From: Steromphala cineraria | Lineage: Eukaryota; Mollusca; Gastropoda; Trochida; Trochidae | Assembly (NCBI GenBank): GCA_916613615.1 | Contig: OU744733.1 | Span: 35,379,939-35,443,938 of the forward strand | Direction: 5' to 3' | DNA: 64,000 nt | Shown here: positions 33,478-44,712 of the stretch, piece by piece | Layout: each line of letters begins with the position of its first letter | Position numbering within the stretch: the stretch's first letter is position 1 | Made by a program: the position numbers and the translations under genes | The notes under the pieces: model-generated | The model's input: only the letters and a program-made list of their open reading frames with translations | Told to the model about the DNA's origin: nothing | The model's database searches: none

Positions 33478-34077
33478 ATGTTTCACCAAACTATTTTGAA
33501 ATTCTCCTTATAAAAAGAATTTTCCTTATGCTATAAAACCAATACATCCATTGTCACATTGTCATAGTTAGGGTCAAAGACAGCTCTTATACAATCTAAA
33601 CCTAATCGCCAACAAATTTTAACATAATTTCATATACTATATACACTGTATTCAAAGACTCTCTTTTCATAATAATGACTTTGAAGACAGCTTTATAAAA
33701 ATCTTGACTATTCGCCAGCAAATCTGACCCTTTATCCTTTCTAGATTTGAACTCTGTGTACTTCAACTTGAAATCCCCCTTGATCTATTGATATAAGGAA
33801 TGGATTCTTGTCTCTGATTGATCACTATCGTTCACTTTCATAACATAGATACAGCTGAGTTGACTAAACAACAGCCTTGTGTTATCAAGGCCAGTATGAC
33901 CTTTCTGAATAATAAAGCTTTTGCACGTCTTCATGTTGCTATGCGACCCTGTACACCAATAGGTTCCAAACAACAAAATTTTGGAATATTACTTCGTACT
34001 ACGTCTATATCATGCATAACATGTTTCTTTGTAAATCCTTGCCATTTTGGTATTTATCTGCCTCATGTACGTTTCAA

Positions 34078-34112
<35 letters not shown>

Positions 34113-34124
34113 AGTGATGATGAT
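34078..34124 (+). repeat. Trinucleotide microsatellite (GAT)n
   Basis: About fifteen GAT units with one AGT interruption. Confidence 0.95.
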
Positions 34125-34473
34125 ACCCGTTAAAATCCATAATTCGTTTGGTTACATCATTTGTTAAAATCATGTTCGTAAATTATGATAATTGCATTTT
34201 GATACAACATTGAACTTCAAAGGATTTCTACCTCGACCCAAGGTCTGACTCACGTTACTATCCCATTGATACACAGGGTCGGTATTTTCGAAGATTTCTT
34301 AACTTTTAAGAAAGTGTTAATCCTATTGTTAACAACACAGCTATCTTAGGTAGAGGAAGCTAGAAACGACTATCTGTCTTTACAAATCATAATGAGGAGC
34401 TGGACAAAAAAGTTTACATGCACACCTACATAAAACAAAATGATAGAAAGATCGTAATTGAATTCCGTGCTCG

Positions 34474-34838
34474 TTAAAGGGGCAGTAGCACGTTTTTTGA
34501 TAATTTTATATTTTAAATATTTCACTGATACTTGTAAGTTAATGCTAAATGTATTATTTTGACAGTGTCAAAAATCTCATTACACAAGCCAATAATACAT
34601 AGTCAGAGGACAAAGTATGAAGATTCACATAAAATGCATTGGCGGCCATTTTGTGTGAACACCTTTAATTCATTTTGTGTAATAAAAGGGAATCTCATTG
34701 CTAAACTTTACGTTATATATTTGAATTATTACTGTTTCATTTAGTTTAAATACATTGTCTTTCAATTGGAACCATTAATTTTCATTTTCCCTTACATCAC
34801 CTTATATTCCCCCTAAAAACGTGCTACTGCCCCTTTAA
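34474..34838 (-). mobile_element. TTAA-MITE copy 5, full length
   Basis: TTAA at 34474-34477 and 34835-34838; inverted ends AGGGGCAGTAGCACG and CGTGCTACTGCCCCT. Same orientation as copy 4. Confidence 0.93.
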
Positions 34839-34999
34839 GCAACGACTAATCAAGTCAGAATGTCAGATTCATACTTCTAAGGGTGTCCAGTGACGGAATG
34901 AAACCAACGAAATAAGTTTTGTATGTAGAAAAACTTGTGATTGAAATATAACTCTGTGTACAGGTAATTATTCTCACGTTGTTGTTTATATTTAGGAAT

Positions 35000-36053
35000 C
35001 ATTGGGAGTTTATAAACGTAATCCCAGATTATTTAAACGTAATCTCAATAACTTTTTCCTATATCATAATATTTCATGCTGCAATAGACAGAACTAAAGT
35101 ATGGCGATGGGGTTTTTAGCCTGAGATCTGCTTCTAACCCTGAGGTAGGGAACAGAACAGTGAGGACAAAATAATTTTTTCAGCATAGAATATGAAAGCA
35201 GGTCAATTCACGTCTTGATAAATATGAAGTAAGGCATCACTCGGAGATTATTTAAACGTAATTTCAATTACTTGTTCCTATAGCATAACATTTCATATTG
35301 CAATAGACAAAGTAAAGTATGACGATGGGGCTTTAGTCTGAGATCTGTTTCTACCCTTGAGGTAAGAAACAGCACACAATCTTTTAAGCATAGAATTTAA
35401 AAGCAGGTCAATTCACGTCTTGATAAATATGAAGTAAGGCATCACTGGGAGATAATTTAAACGTAATTTCAATTACTTGTTCCTATAGCATAACATTTCA
35501 TATTGCAATAGACAAAACTAAAGTATGACGATGGGGCTTTAGTCTGAGATCTGTTTCTACCCTTGAGGTAAGAAACAGCACACAATCTTTTCAGCATAGA
35601 ATTTAAAAGCAGGCCAATTCACGTCTTGATAAATATGAAGTAAGGCATCATTGGGAGATAATTCAAACGTAATTTCAATTACTTGTTCCTATAGCATAAC
35701 ATATCATATTGCAATAGACAAAACTAAAGTATGACGATGGGGCTTTAGTCTGAGATCTGTTTCTAACCTTGAGGTAAGAAACAGCACACAATCTTTTCAG
35801 CATAGAATTTAAAAACAGGTCAATTCACGTCTTGATGAATGATGAAGTAAGGCATCATTGGGAGATTATTTAAACGTAATTTCAATTACTTGTTCCTATA
35901 TCAGAACATTTCATATTGCAATAGACAGAACTAAAGTATGACGATGGGGCTTTAAGCCTGACATGAGGTACACAGCACAGTGAGCACAAAACAATCTTTT
36001 CAGAATAGAATATAAAAGCAGGCCAATTCACGTCTTGATAAATATGAAGTTAT
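35000..36053 (+). repeat. Tandem array of a ~206-bp unit, five copies
   Basis: The landmark ATTTAAACGT (or ATTCAAACGT) recurs at about 35031, 35250, 35455, 35661 and 35868, so the periods are 219, 205, 206 and 207. Each unit also holds CAATAGACA.A.CTAAAGTA, TGACGATGGGGCTTTAGTCT and CAATTCACGTCTTGATAAAT. Copies 2-4 are very similar; the first and last are more diverged and the last has an internal deletion. Confidence 0.92.
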
Positions 36054-37020
36054 GGAATGTCACTGACGTCTATGGATCTCTTTTGACGTATTGTTGACAA
36101 ATACTTGACAGTAGGCGTAAACAAACATAGACTTATTAGTAAATAACCCAGCGTCATGGGTTTGTGTTGACGTTGGTGAAAATTGTGTTCATAAAGTAGC
36201 TTTTTTGCTTAGTTTTATCGTTTTTATTATATGTTTAAGACTTACATTAGGATCAATTATATCTTTTCAAAACCAAAAAAGGTATGGTAATCATTTGAAA
36301 AGAATTTAAGGAATTGAATAAACTGTTATGGTATTTCTCCTTTACGAAAACTTGTGTTAAGGCTTTTGTAATTTCCCATGACGTAATGGAAATATTTACA
36401 TTCATACGAACTAAATACCTTTAATCAGGAACTTTATGATTTGATTGCACTTTCATTCTGCCAATGACGCCATGACTATGAGTTAAGTGATATAAAATCT
36501 TCAACTTCTGGTAATCATACATGTGTATCGTGTTTGATTAACCTTATTAACCAACTTCCTTATTGGAATACAAGGATAGTTAAGATCTGAATTTATAACT
36601 GTTTAATTATAAGCATACACATAATATTTTTACTATTCATCTTTATTGCGGTCCTAACGTAGTGTTCATCGTTGTGGATGATCGCAAGTAAAGATTACGT
36701 TTTATTTTTTTATTATTGAATAATCTAAATCCGTTTTTTTCGGGGTGGGGTATGGAGGCGGGAGGTTGTAAACGATTTCTCAATTTCTCAATAGCTATTA
36801 CGTATACAGTTACACTCATATGTTATTGTTGGGTTAAATGAAGTAGATATGATGGTGTGCAAAATGAGGGCAGTATGTTGCAATCACCGAAGTCTTAATT
36901 TGCACGTCTTTAATTGGCAACATTTGACACTTAAAAAACAATGATATCCATTTCTTCTTCCTTACTTAAACTAACAACCCATTAGGATTCTGAATTTCTA
37001 GCCAGGAAACTATCCAGTCT
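36054..37020. other. Gene-free AT-rich stretch
   Basis: No supported exon, RNA gene or repeat array seen. Confidence 0.4.
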
Positions 37021-37024
37021 TATT

Positions 37025-37192
37025 TAAATCGGCCTAGATCCGAGGAAAAAAATATTCAAATATTAACTCTACGGAGATATGAAAACCTCTATGCTACGAC
37101 CTGGTGGAGAGGAAACCTATCGAAATATAAAGTTCGATTCTCGATAGAGATATTATTTTAAAACTTGTATTCCTCAGAACTAGGCCGATTTA
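37025..37192. mobile_element. MITE, GGCCTAG..GAGGAAAAA family, intact copy
   Basis: Inverted ends AAATCGGCCTAGATCCGAGG and CCTCAGAACTAGGCCGATTT, 168 bp. Shares its body with 9998-10405, which shows that copy carries an extra insertion. Confidence 0.75.
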
Positions 37193-37931
37193 ACCAGACC
37201 GGTATACATCCCCACTTGAAACAGGGGTTACTAGGGAAAACATATCTTACGACCCCCTACAGAGATAATGCTGAACGTCCAAAGAGAAGGCTTACTATGA
37301 ATGTCGTATGATTAACGAACCAAGTGGAACAAACCATGATCAGTTTCAGTGATTGACAGATGTAATTAGGTCAAGGTGAGTTATACGCACAGGTAACTTA
37401 ACACCTGTCCTTTTGTTACACCTGGTCAGTGGAGAATGTAAACCCTTTGTTATATACTGTCTTTTGTTTCCTCGAATGAGAATGGCGTTGTTTTTGAAAA
37501 ACTTACTACACAGTAATGTAAGATATTTACTACTTAAAGTCATGAGATTTTGGAAAAAAGGCGCGAGCCCTCGTCTTCATTTAGCCACAGAAAGAGTTAA
37601 TATAACATACGAATGAGTTTTACTAGCGTGGAATGTTAGTTTTTCAAACAATTGTCGTTGTCAAGTCTTTTCGTCCGAGAAACCCTCCTTCTAGGGGGGA
37701 ATTATTCCCACTAAAACAGACATCTCCGAAAGCTTATCCTCGGACTATCAATATTACTAAAAAGAGTTTGATCGCAAAGTTTAAATAATACACCAAAATT
37801 TGTTTTAAAAATTAAAAACACAAACAATATGAATGACGAATAGCAAATTTATTTGCTTTTCGTATTTCCAATAGCCAAACAATACGAAAGACAAATAGCA
37901 AATTAATTTTTCCTTATTCAAACGGAGATTA

Positions 37932-38296
37932 TTAAAGGGGCAGTAGCACGTTTTTTGATAACTTTATATTTTAAAATTTTCACTGATAATTGTAAGTTAA
38001 TGTTAAATGTATTATATTGACAGTGTCAAAAATCTCATTAAACAAGTCAATCATCCATAGTCAGAGGACAAAGTTTGAAGATTCACATGAAATCCATTGG
38101 CGGCCATTTTTGTGTGAACACCTTTAATTCATTTTGAGTAAGAAAAAGGAATCGCATGGCTAAACTTTACAATATATATTTCAATTATTACTGCTCCATT
38201 TAGTTTAAATACATTGTCTTTCAATTGGAACCATTAATTTTCATTTTCCTGACAACACCTTATATTCCCCCTAAAAACGTGCTACTGCCCCTTTAA
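37932..38296 (-). mobile_element. TTAA-MITE copy 6, full length
   Basis: TTAA at 37932-37935 and 38293-38296; standard inverted ends; orientation as copies 4 and 5. Confidence 0.93.
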
Positions 38297-38446
38297 GTCT
38301 AAACGTCTTCCGTTCTTTAAGAAACTGTAACTCGTTAATTGAAAAAAAATTCTCTACTATATATTAGTAACATCAAAACATATTTTCTATAGTGGGTAAA
38401 ATCTGACTACTCGAGCCGATTACAAGTTGGCGGGCTATGCTTGGGT

Positions 38447-38526
38447 CATTCTCTCCCCACAGAGGCAGCTCAAATCATAGATCATAATTCTATAAAATGA
38501 GATACCTCTATGGGGAAGATAATATG
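38447..38526. mobile_element. Worn remnant of the CATTCTCTCCCC family
   Basis: CATTCTCTCCCCACAGAGGC AGCTCA on the left, and a decayed inverted end (ACCTCTATGGGGAAGATAAT) on the right, with ~30 bases between. Confidence 0.65.
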
Positions 38527-38699
38527 CATAATGTATTTGAACTCCATTAATTTATTTTAGTTATGAAAGCTTAATTATTTCTAAGTAAATTAATTACAAT
38601 TTTTATTATTAATCGAACGTGATAATGACGTTAAACCCTTGAAATAAAAAGAAATGCTTGCAATTGGTGACATTTGGTTTCTTAATTTCAGGATATCTT

Positions 38700-39031
38700 T
38701 TCTCTCAAAGAAACGAAGAAATATTGTTTTATAGGTAGTTAGCGGTTATCCGATTAGGAGGTCCGTGGTTTGATTCTTTGTCTGCAGTAGAGAACTCTTC
38801 TAAACGCAGTACGTTTGGGTGCAATGCTACACTGAATTTCATCGCAGTACCACTCATGGTTCGCTAGTTCCAGCCAATGCTAGCAGGTTTCACCGGAATA
38901 CATAGCCACAATAGTAATAGTAATACTAACAGCTGTGATATAAGTGAAATACTCTTAAAAACAACGATAAACCCAAAATCTCTTCACCTCACCCCTCAAA
39001 GAAATGATGAAATATTGTGTTATAGCTAGTT
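38700..39031 (+). mobile_element. tRNA-derived SINE between 36-bp direct repeats
   Basis: TAGTTAGCGG at 38736 (A box) and GTGGTTTGATTC at 38765 (B box, close to GGTTCGATTC), separated by CCGATTAGGAGGTCC, give a tRNA-like polymerase III promoter. The body runs to about 38945. A ~36-base direct repeat, CTCAAAGAAACGAAGAAATA with TTGTTTTATAGGTAGTT and its diverged twin, lies at 38703-38740 and 38994-39031. That is long for a target duplication; it may be part of a tandem duplication instead. Confidence 0.6.
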
Positions 39032-39672
39032 TTTACACATTGTGTCTACTGTCTTCATGTATTAAAGATTGAATGCACTTATCATAAGCCTATGTGTATG
39101 ATGCATAATAGGTCTGTTTAGATATATTGAATGATGTAGTTAGCATATACATATCCTTCTGCTCCTAGAGACTGTTTGTGTATTTTGCGAAAGGCTTAAC
39201 GGTTAACATTACATTGTCAACTAGGGCCTTAAAAGGTTATTGAAGTTTAAGTGTTACTTATCTCAAATATACAGTTTTAAGGGATTTGCGTTTGAGATGT
39301 TTACACCAGGAAAATACCCCATATAAAAAGTACGTTTCGGCGTCTGGTTAAAATTTCCTTGTTAGGGATTTGTAGTTATGTATTTTGGGATCCGAAAAGT
39401 TCCCGTTCTCGGTATTTGTTTTTTGAAAGCGACGCGGCTTATTTGTAGACCCGAATTGAAATAGTGAGACGTATATGTGTAAAAAGTATAAACATCAAAA
39501 TGAGTTGTAGTACGTTTTACAATAGGGGAAGCTTAGCATTGGTCACAGACATGCAAATAATAAATTTCGTAACGACCTTCTTTTGACCGTACTGTACCAA
39601 AAATTCAAGATAGACACAGATGTCTTCACAGGGTCGCCTTTGTTCAAACCTCATATATTTCAATAACTTATA

Positions 39673-39848
39673 TCTCTCTCTATCTCTCTTTCTCTCTCTC
39701 TGTCTCTGTCCCTCTCTCTGTCTCTGTCTCTCTCTCTCTCTGTCTCTCTCTCTCTGTCTCTCTCTCTCTCTCTGTCTCTCTCTGTCTCTCTCTGTCTCTC
39801 TGTCTCTCTGTCTCTCTCTGTCTCTCTCTCTCTGTCTCTCTCTCTCTG

Positions 39849-39883
<35 letters not shown>

Positions 39884-39907
39884 GAGTGGGGGGGGGGGGG
39901 GGGGGGG
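39673..39907 (+). repeat. (TC)n/(TCTCTG)n microsatellite followed by G20
   Basis: About 210 bases of TC dinucleotides with regular TG interruptions, followed by GAGT and a run of 20 G (39888-39907). Open frames across it (poly Ser-Leu and Arg-Glu) are artefacts. Confidence 0.97.
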
Positions 39908-40556
39908 TACCGTTGTGGCTAACGTTTCAAATGAAGGGCACAACGACAAAATTCAAGGTAGGCTTAGTAAGTTCGTCTTCAAGTTTCACTTTGATTATTA
40001 AATTATTAAATGACATCATCATGACCTTAGACCATATATGACTTGATCTACGAACCTTTGGGATTAAATAGTCGGAATATATTCACATATTCACATATCT
40101 TATTAAATTGAAGACTTCTATATCTCACTTTATTAAAAAGTACCACAATATACCATAGAAATAATTTTATTTGCCATGACGTTAAGTCCCCCATATGTAG
40201 CCTTCTTTCCATTTACAACACGATAGGAACAAGCATATTATTCTTTATATGCTAATACCATGCAACGGTCGAATTGCCTCTAATACATCAAACAGCCAGG
40301 AGACACACTTATAAGACATGTCTTACTTACTTCAAAGCAAACAAAGTATGATAACAATCTATAGTCACCTTGGTAGGATTTACTTACATGTGACACGAAT
40401 TAATAACGTCATTGCACACGGTGTGCACATTGGTGTTGATTTGAAAAAGATAACCACTTTGGTATGAAAGAGTGCCCACAGAAGCGTGCCTACATACCAT
40501 GCTTCTCTTTCAAACCGTTTTCAGTAAGGTGCACGTTGATTGCTAAGGTCGCGTGA

Positions 40557-40790
40557 TGCACATTTAATGTGTACTTATGTAATGTATACGTTTATATAAA
40601 TGTCACGTTATATATATGGCTGTCCAAACGGTGCGTGTACGTGTTAAGTGAGGGGGTCGCTTAATGTACATTTTATGTGTACTTATGTAGGGTATACGTT
40701 TACATGTATATGAAATGTCATTTTTATATTTTGACTGTTCAAACGGTGTGTTTATGTGTTAGGTGAGAAATTGTTTTTCATATGCACATC
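40557..40790 (+). repeat. Two tandem copies of a ~115-bp unit
   Basis: ATGTGTACTTATGTA, GTATACGTTTA and CAAACGGTG.GT followed by GTGTTA.GTGAG occur in the same order twice, at about 40570-40665 and 40675-40770. No other function is visible. Confidence 0.65.
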
Positions 40791-41072
40791 TTATTTACTA
40801 ATGATTAGTATCTCTTGTTTACATTATGACACATCAATTTGAGATTTGTAAGAACTGGGCGTTCTGTTTCGCTAAACTAAGAATGAAATGATACGTTGTA
40901 AAAGGATGACGAGAATAACATGAGTTCTTAGATTTTAGAAACAAGACATTTCCAAGGTATTTAAAATGTAGTTTAGGTTTTCTTTTTTCTTTTAGACACT
41001 ATGAAATTCATTATAATTCGGAATTACAATTATTATCTGAAACTATATATCGTTTAAGCTAAATGACATGAA

Positions 41073-41592
41073 TTAATCACAGTTTGCAAGCAAATTGTTT
41101 TCACCAGACGAAGTAGCCGTATCAAGCTGTATTTCTTCTTTGCATGAGGTATATGTATCATCATCTTCGTAAGCAAACCCTGAAACGCCAGTTTCCAAGC
41201 TGTCAGTTTTATGCCTTAATGCAGAACCTTGAATTTTCAGTGCTGACTCTTTAGCATACTATTAAAGAAAGCAATAGTTCAATCAGAGAGTAACTGGAGG
41301 TAGCTAACAATCTCTTGTAGGGGTGCTGATATCAGCAAAGAAAATTGAAGGGTCTGCAATTAGGCATAAAACTGACAGTTCGGAAACAAGCGTTCTGCTC
41401 GGGAATTAGTTTTTAATTATTTCTTTGAAAGTTCTGTAATTGTCATTTTTATATTAAGATAATCCTGAAGGTGTCAACCGCTAGATATTTGAAAATTAAA
41501 TTAAGCACAGCACACCAAAACCAATAAAAACTGAAACCACAGAGTGTCAGATATCAAGAACATACCTTCAATAATGCGGAGTTAGGTTCCAT
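41073..41592 (-). CDS. Candidate two-exon small protein, 70 residues, unknown family
   Basis: Minus strand. Exon 1 codes 41592-41566 (MEPNSALLK, donor GTATGT, phase 0). Exon 2 codes 41258-41073 (acceptor CTTTCTTTAATAG, then YAKESALKIQGSALRHKTDS through TGVSGFAYEDDDTYTSCKEE to NNLLANCD and TAA). The intron is 307 bases. A TATA box and initiator lie at a suitable distance upstream. The sequence has three SAL(L/K/R) repeats, then an acidic Ser/Thr-rich tail; no signal peptide or membrane segment. The frame is also open for 16 codons upstream of the ATG, so this could be the tail of a larger gene or an exon relic. I do not recognise the protein. An inverted, diverged copy of the start of exon 2 sits inside the intron. 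Confidence 0.45.
41180..41398. repeat. Inverted repeat spanning exon 2 and intron of the small gene
   Basis: The segment 41180-41238 and the segment 41341-41398 are reverse complements at roughly 80% identity, sharing CTGTCAGTTTTATGCCT. Read on the plus strand, the second arm can encode GSAIRHKTDSSETS, a diverged version of GSALRHKTDSLETG in exon 2. The pre-mRNA could fold back on itself here. Confidence 0.75.
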
Positions 41593-41639
41593 AGGAGGTA
41601 GAAGATCCGCTTTATGGGTCAATGGGATTTCGGGATAAC

Positions 41640-41690
41640 ATTACAACTGAGGTTAAGCTTGATTCTGTGTGAAGTGCTTATATAAGTATC
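41640..41690 (-). promoter_or_regulatory. Candidate TATA promoter of the 41-kb small gene
   Basis: Read on the minus strand, ACTTATATAAGC (41687-41676) is followed about 35 bases later by CCTCAGTTG (41652-41644), an initiator-like TCAGT. The ATG lies ~55 bases further on. TATATAAG is self-complementary in part, so the strand is inferred from the gene. Confidence 0.4.
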
Positions 41691-41729
41691 AGCAATTCAA
41701 ACACGATTAGAATTCTACAGTGTATAGGC

Positions 41730-42093
41730 TTAAAGGGGCAGTAGCACGTTTTTTGATAAATATATATAATCTTTCACTGATAATTGTACATTAACGCTAA
41801 ATGTATTATTTTGATAGTGTCAAAATTCTCATAACACAGGCCAATCTTCCATAGTCAGAGAACAAAGTATGAAGATAAACCTAAAATCCATTGACGGCCA
41901 TTTTTTGTGACCACCTTTAATTCATTTTGTGTAAGAAAAAGAAATCGCATGGCTAAATTTTATTTTACATTATATATTTGAATTATTACTGCTCTATTAA
42001 GTTTAAATGCTTGTCTTTCAATTGGAACCATTAATTTTTATTCTCATGACATCACCTTATATCCCCCCTAAAAATGTGCTACTGCCCCTTTAA
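41730..42093 (-). mobile_element. TTAA-MITE copy 7, full length
   Basis: TTAA at 41730-41733 and 42090-42093; inverted ends as in other copies; slightly diverged (AAAATGTGCTACTGCCCCT). It lies ~45 bases upstream of the small gene's TATA box. Confidence 0.92.
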
Positions 42094-43000
42094 CATCATC
42101 GCTGCATTACTACATCTAGCACTTGAGATGACTCCGTATAAACTCCTGATTAGAGACAACTTCACCAGATGAACACAAGAATCAAGGGTAACATTAGTGA
42201 CGTGTTTGATGCAAATAAAAATAGCATTACGGTTTAAGTCAAATTTATTTCAGAAGTTGGTATGATGATTTTTTTTCCATTTTTGTAATTTTTCATTTGT
42301 AATTTTTTTATTTTTTCCAGATATTTACATACACATACAAGTGAATATCGGAAAGGTAAAAAGTAAAATATTTATAAATGACAGTTTCTTTTTAAAAACA
42401 ATAAAAATATAGTTGTTTGAAAAATTATCGTTTAATGTGCACGTACAAAATAATTGACAGAAACAAAGACAAGATCTGTTTAAGGTAATGTTATCAATCT
42501 CAAATATCAAACGAGCCTTGCAAAGTTTATGCTTCTCCATGGCAACGATGTGACCTTGACATATCCATGTCCATTTACTTCGTGTATATAAATGTACACA
42601 AGGAACCTATTACGTATCATTATACTCACAAAGTGCCTAGATCGAACTGTCTGTCCACTGTTTGTATACTAAACTTGGTGAAGGATAAACACTAGCTCGC
42701 CCTCTTTGTTAACACGAATTACTGAAATTAAATACCACAGGTTTATCATGGAATTGCCTCTAACAAGGAAGTGGATATTTTGTGTTTATAAATCTAAACA
42801 CAAAAATGTTTTTCCCTTGTAAGCATTAACTCAAAATTTAATAGACAATTATTATATTTAGATTTTGATGCTATGGTTTTGCGTTAGGATCTCTTGAATA
42901 CTTATAGCTTTTGCCAAATTGTCATGTTAATTTGTCTTTACTGCTATGTAAATAAAAATGCACAGGGATTTGTTACCCCTTCATATTATGTATTTTCGCC
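42094..43000. other. Gene-free stretch
   Basis: No supported gene. GTATATAAATG at 42583 resembles a TATA box on the plus strand but no convincing start or exon follows. Confidence 0.35.
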
Positions 43001-43364
43001 TTAAAGGGGCAGTAGCACGTTTTTAGGGGGAATATAAGGTGATGTCAGGAAAATGAAAATAAATGGTTCCAAATGAAAGACAATGTATTTAAACTAAATG
43101 GAGCAGTAATAATTCAAATATATAACGTAAGGTTCTGCCATGCGATTCCTTTTTCTTACAAAAATGAATTAAAGGTGTTCACACAAAAATGGCCGCCAAT
43201 GTATTTTATGTAAATCCTCATACTTTGTTCTCTGATTATGGTTGATTGGCTTGCGTAATGTGATTGTTGACACTGTCAATATAATACATTAGGCATTAAC
43301 TTACCATTATAAGTGTAATTTTTAAAATATAAAATTATCAAAAAACGTGCTACTGCCCCTTTAA
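43001..43364 (+). mobile_element. TTAA-MITE copy 8, full length
   Basis: TTAA at 43001-43004 and 43361-43364; orientation as copy 3. The body has AAAATGGCCGCCAATG. Confidence 0.93.
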
Positions 43365-43409
43365 AGCCATATACTTTCTGTACGACTTGATCGTAGGTGC
43401 AATTACAAT

Positions 43410-44541
43410 TGAGGGTTGTTTCAAATCAATGTTCCTGAAATGCAACTTTATTGAAATATGTCTTGTTTTAACTGGCGTTAATTTAAGGGGAGAATTATGG
43501 TCGAAGATTTAAGCATTTGTCCCATTTGTGCTTATATGGTATCATTGCATTCATTGCATAACCAAAGCACATTTGAGAGACAAGCACTATAGGATGTGCA
43601 TGAAGAGTATAAATGGACCTGAGGGATGATTCCCCTGATCCACTATGATGCACGTGCATGGAAAGTATTAATGTACTCTAGGGATAACTCCCCTGATTTA
43701 CTGTGATGCACTTGTATGAAAAGTATAAATTGACTTGAGGGAGGATTCCATTTGTACACTATGATGCACGTACATGCCAATGTAAATATACCAGAGGGAT
43801 GAATCCTCAGCTCCACTATGGCGCACGTGCATGATAAGTATAAATACATGGACTTGAGGGATTGTCCCCATGATCAACTATGTTTGCACGTGCATGAAAA
43901 TATAAACGGACCTGAAGGATGATACCTCTGCTCCACTATGGCGCACGTGCATGATAAGTATAAATACATGGACTTGAGGGATTGTCCCCATGATCCACTA
44001 TGTTTGCACGTGCATGAAAATATAAACGGACCTGAAGGATGATACCTCTGCTCCACTATGATGCACGTGCATGAAAAGTATAAATACATGGACCTGAGGG
44101 ATTGTCCCCATGATCCACTATGTGTGCACGTGCATGGAAAATATAAATGTACCTGAAGGATAATACCTCTGCTCCACTATGACGCACGTGCATGAAAAGT
44201 ATTAATACATGGACCTGAGGGATTGTTCCCCATAATCCACTATGTTTGCACGTGCATGAAAATATAAACGGACCTGAATCAAATCAATGTTTCTGAACTG
44301 CAACTTTATTGAAATATGTCTCGTTTTAACTGTCGTTAAGGGAAGAATTATGATGCGCGTGCATGAAAAATTTAAATGTACCTGAAGGATAATAACTTAT
44401 GCTCCATTATGATGCACGTTCATGAAAATTATAAATACATGGACCTGAGGGATTGTTTCCCATCATCCACTATGTGTGCACGTGCATGAAAAATATAAAT
44501 GGACCTGAATCAAATCAATATTTCTGAAATGCAACTTTATT
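43410..44541 (+). repeat. Satellite with TGCACGTGCA dyads, left block
   Basis: Units of ~70 bases alternate between two types: ATGAAAAGTATAAATACATG then GACCTGAGGGATTGTCCCCA, and ATGAAAAATATAAATG then GACCTGAAGGATAATACCTC. Each is headed by the dyad TGCACGTGCA or a variant. Every few units there is a spacer (AATCAAATCAATGTTTCTGA then CTGCAACTTTATTGAAATAT then CGTTAAGG.GAGAATTATG). The leftmost spacer copy (43410-43500) and first units are the most diverged. Short minus-strand frames here (CTCIIV-type) are products of the repeat. Confidence 0.93.
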
Positions 44542-44712
44542 TAAGAATTGAATGTCAGTTTGTGTGTTTGCACTGGAAAATTAACGATGTCAAAGCTACA
44601 TTCAAACATGTGAACCGAGCAAGCTTGCGAGCGGGTTCACATGAGAGTTTGAATGTAGCTTTGACATCGTTAATTTTCCAGTGCAAACACACAAACTGAC
44701 ATTCAATTCTTA
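44542..44712. repeat. 171-bp near-perfect palindrome
   Basis: About 65 bases at each end are exact reverse complements (starting AAGAATTGAATGTCAGTTTG, continuing to GCTACATTCAAAC). The centre (GTGAACC.GAGCAAGCTTGCGAGC.GGGTTCAC) is almost symmetric too. Perfect arms imply it is young or maintained. Confidence 0.95.

Noticed and set aside
33818..34081. 87-codon plus-strand frame
   Set aside because: No recognisable domain, no splice support, ends at a (GAT)n microsatellite.
38736..38776. A functional tRNA gene
   Set aside because: A and B boxes are present but the sequence does not fold into a full cloverleaf with acceptor stem, and a long non-tRNA body follows; it fits a SINE better.
39620..39949. 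Ser/Leu/Cys- and Arg/Glu-rich frames
   Set aside because: Direct translation of a TC-rich microsatellite; the same applies to 49708-50307.
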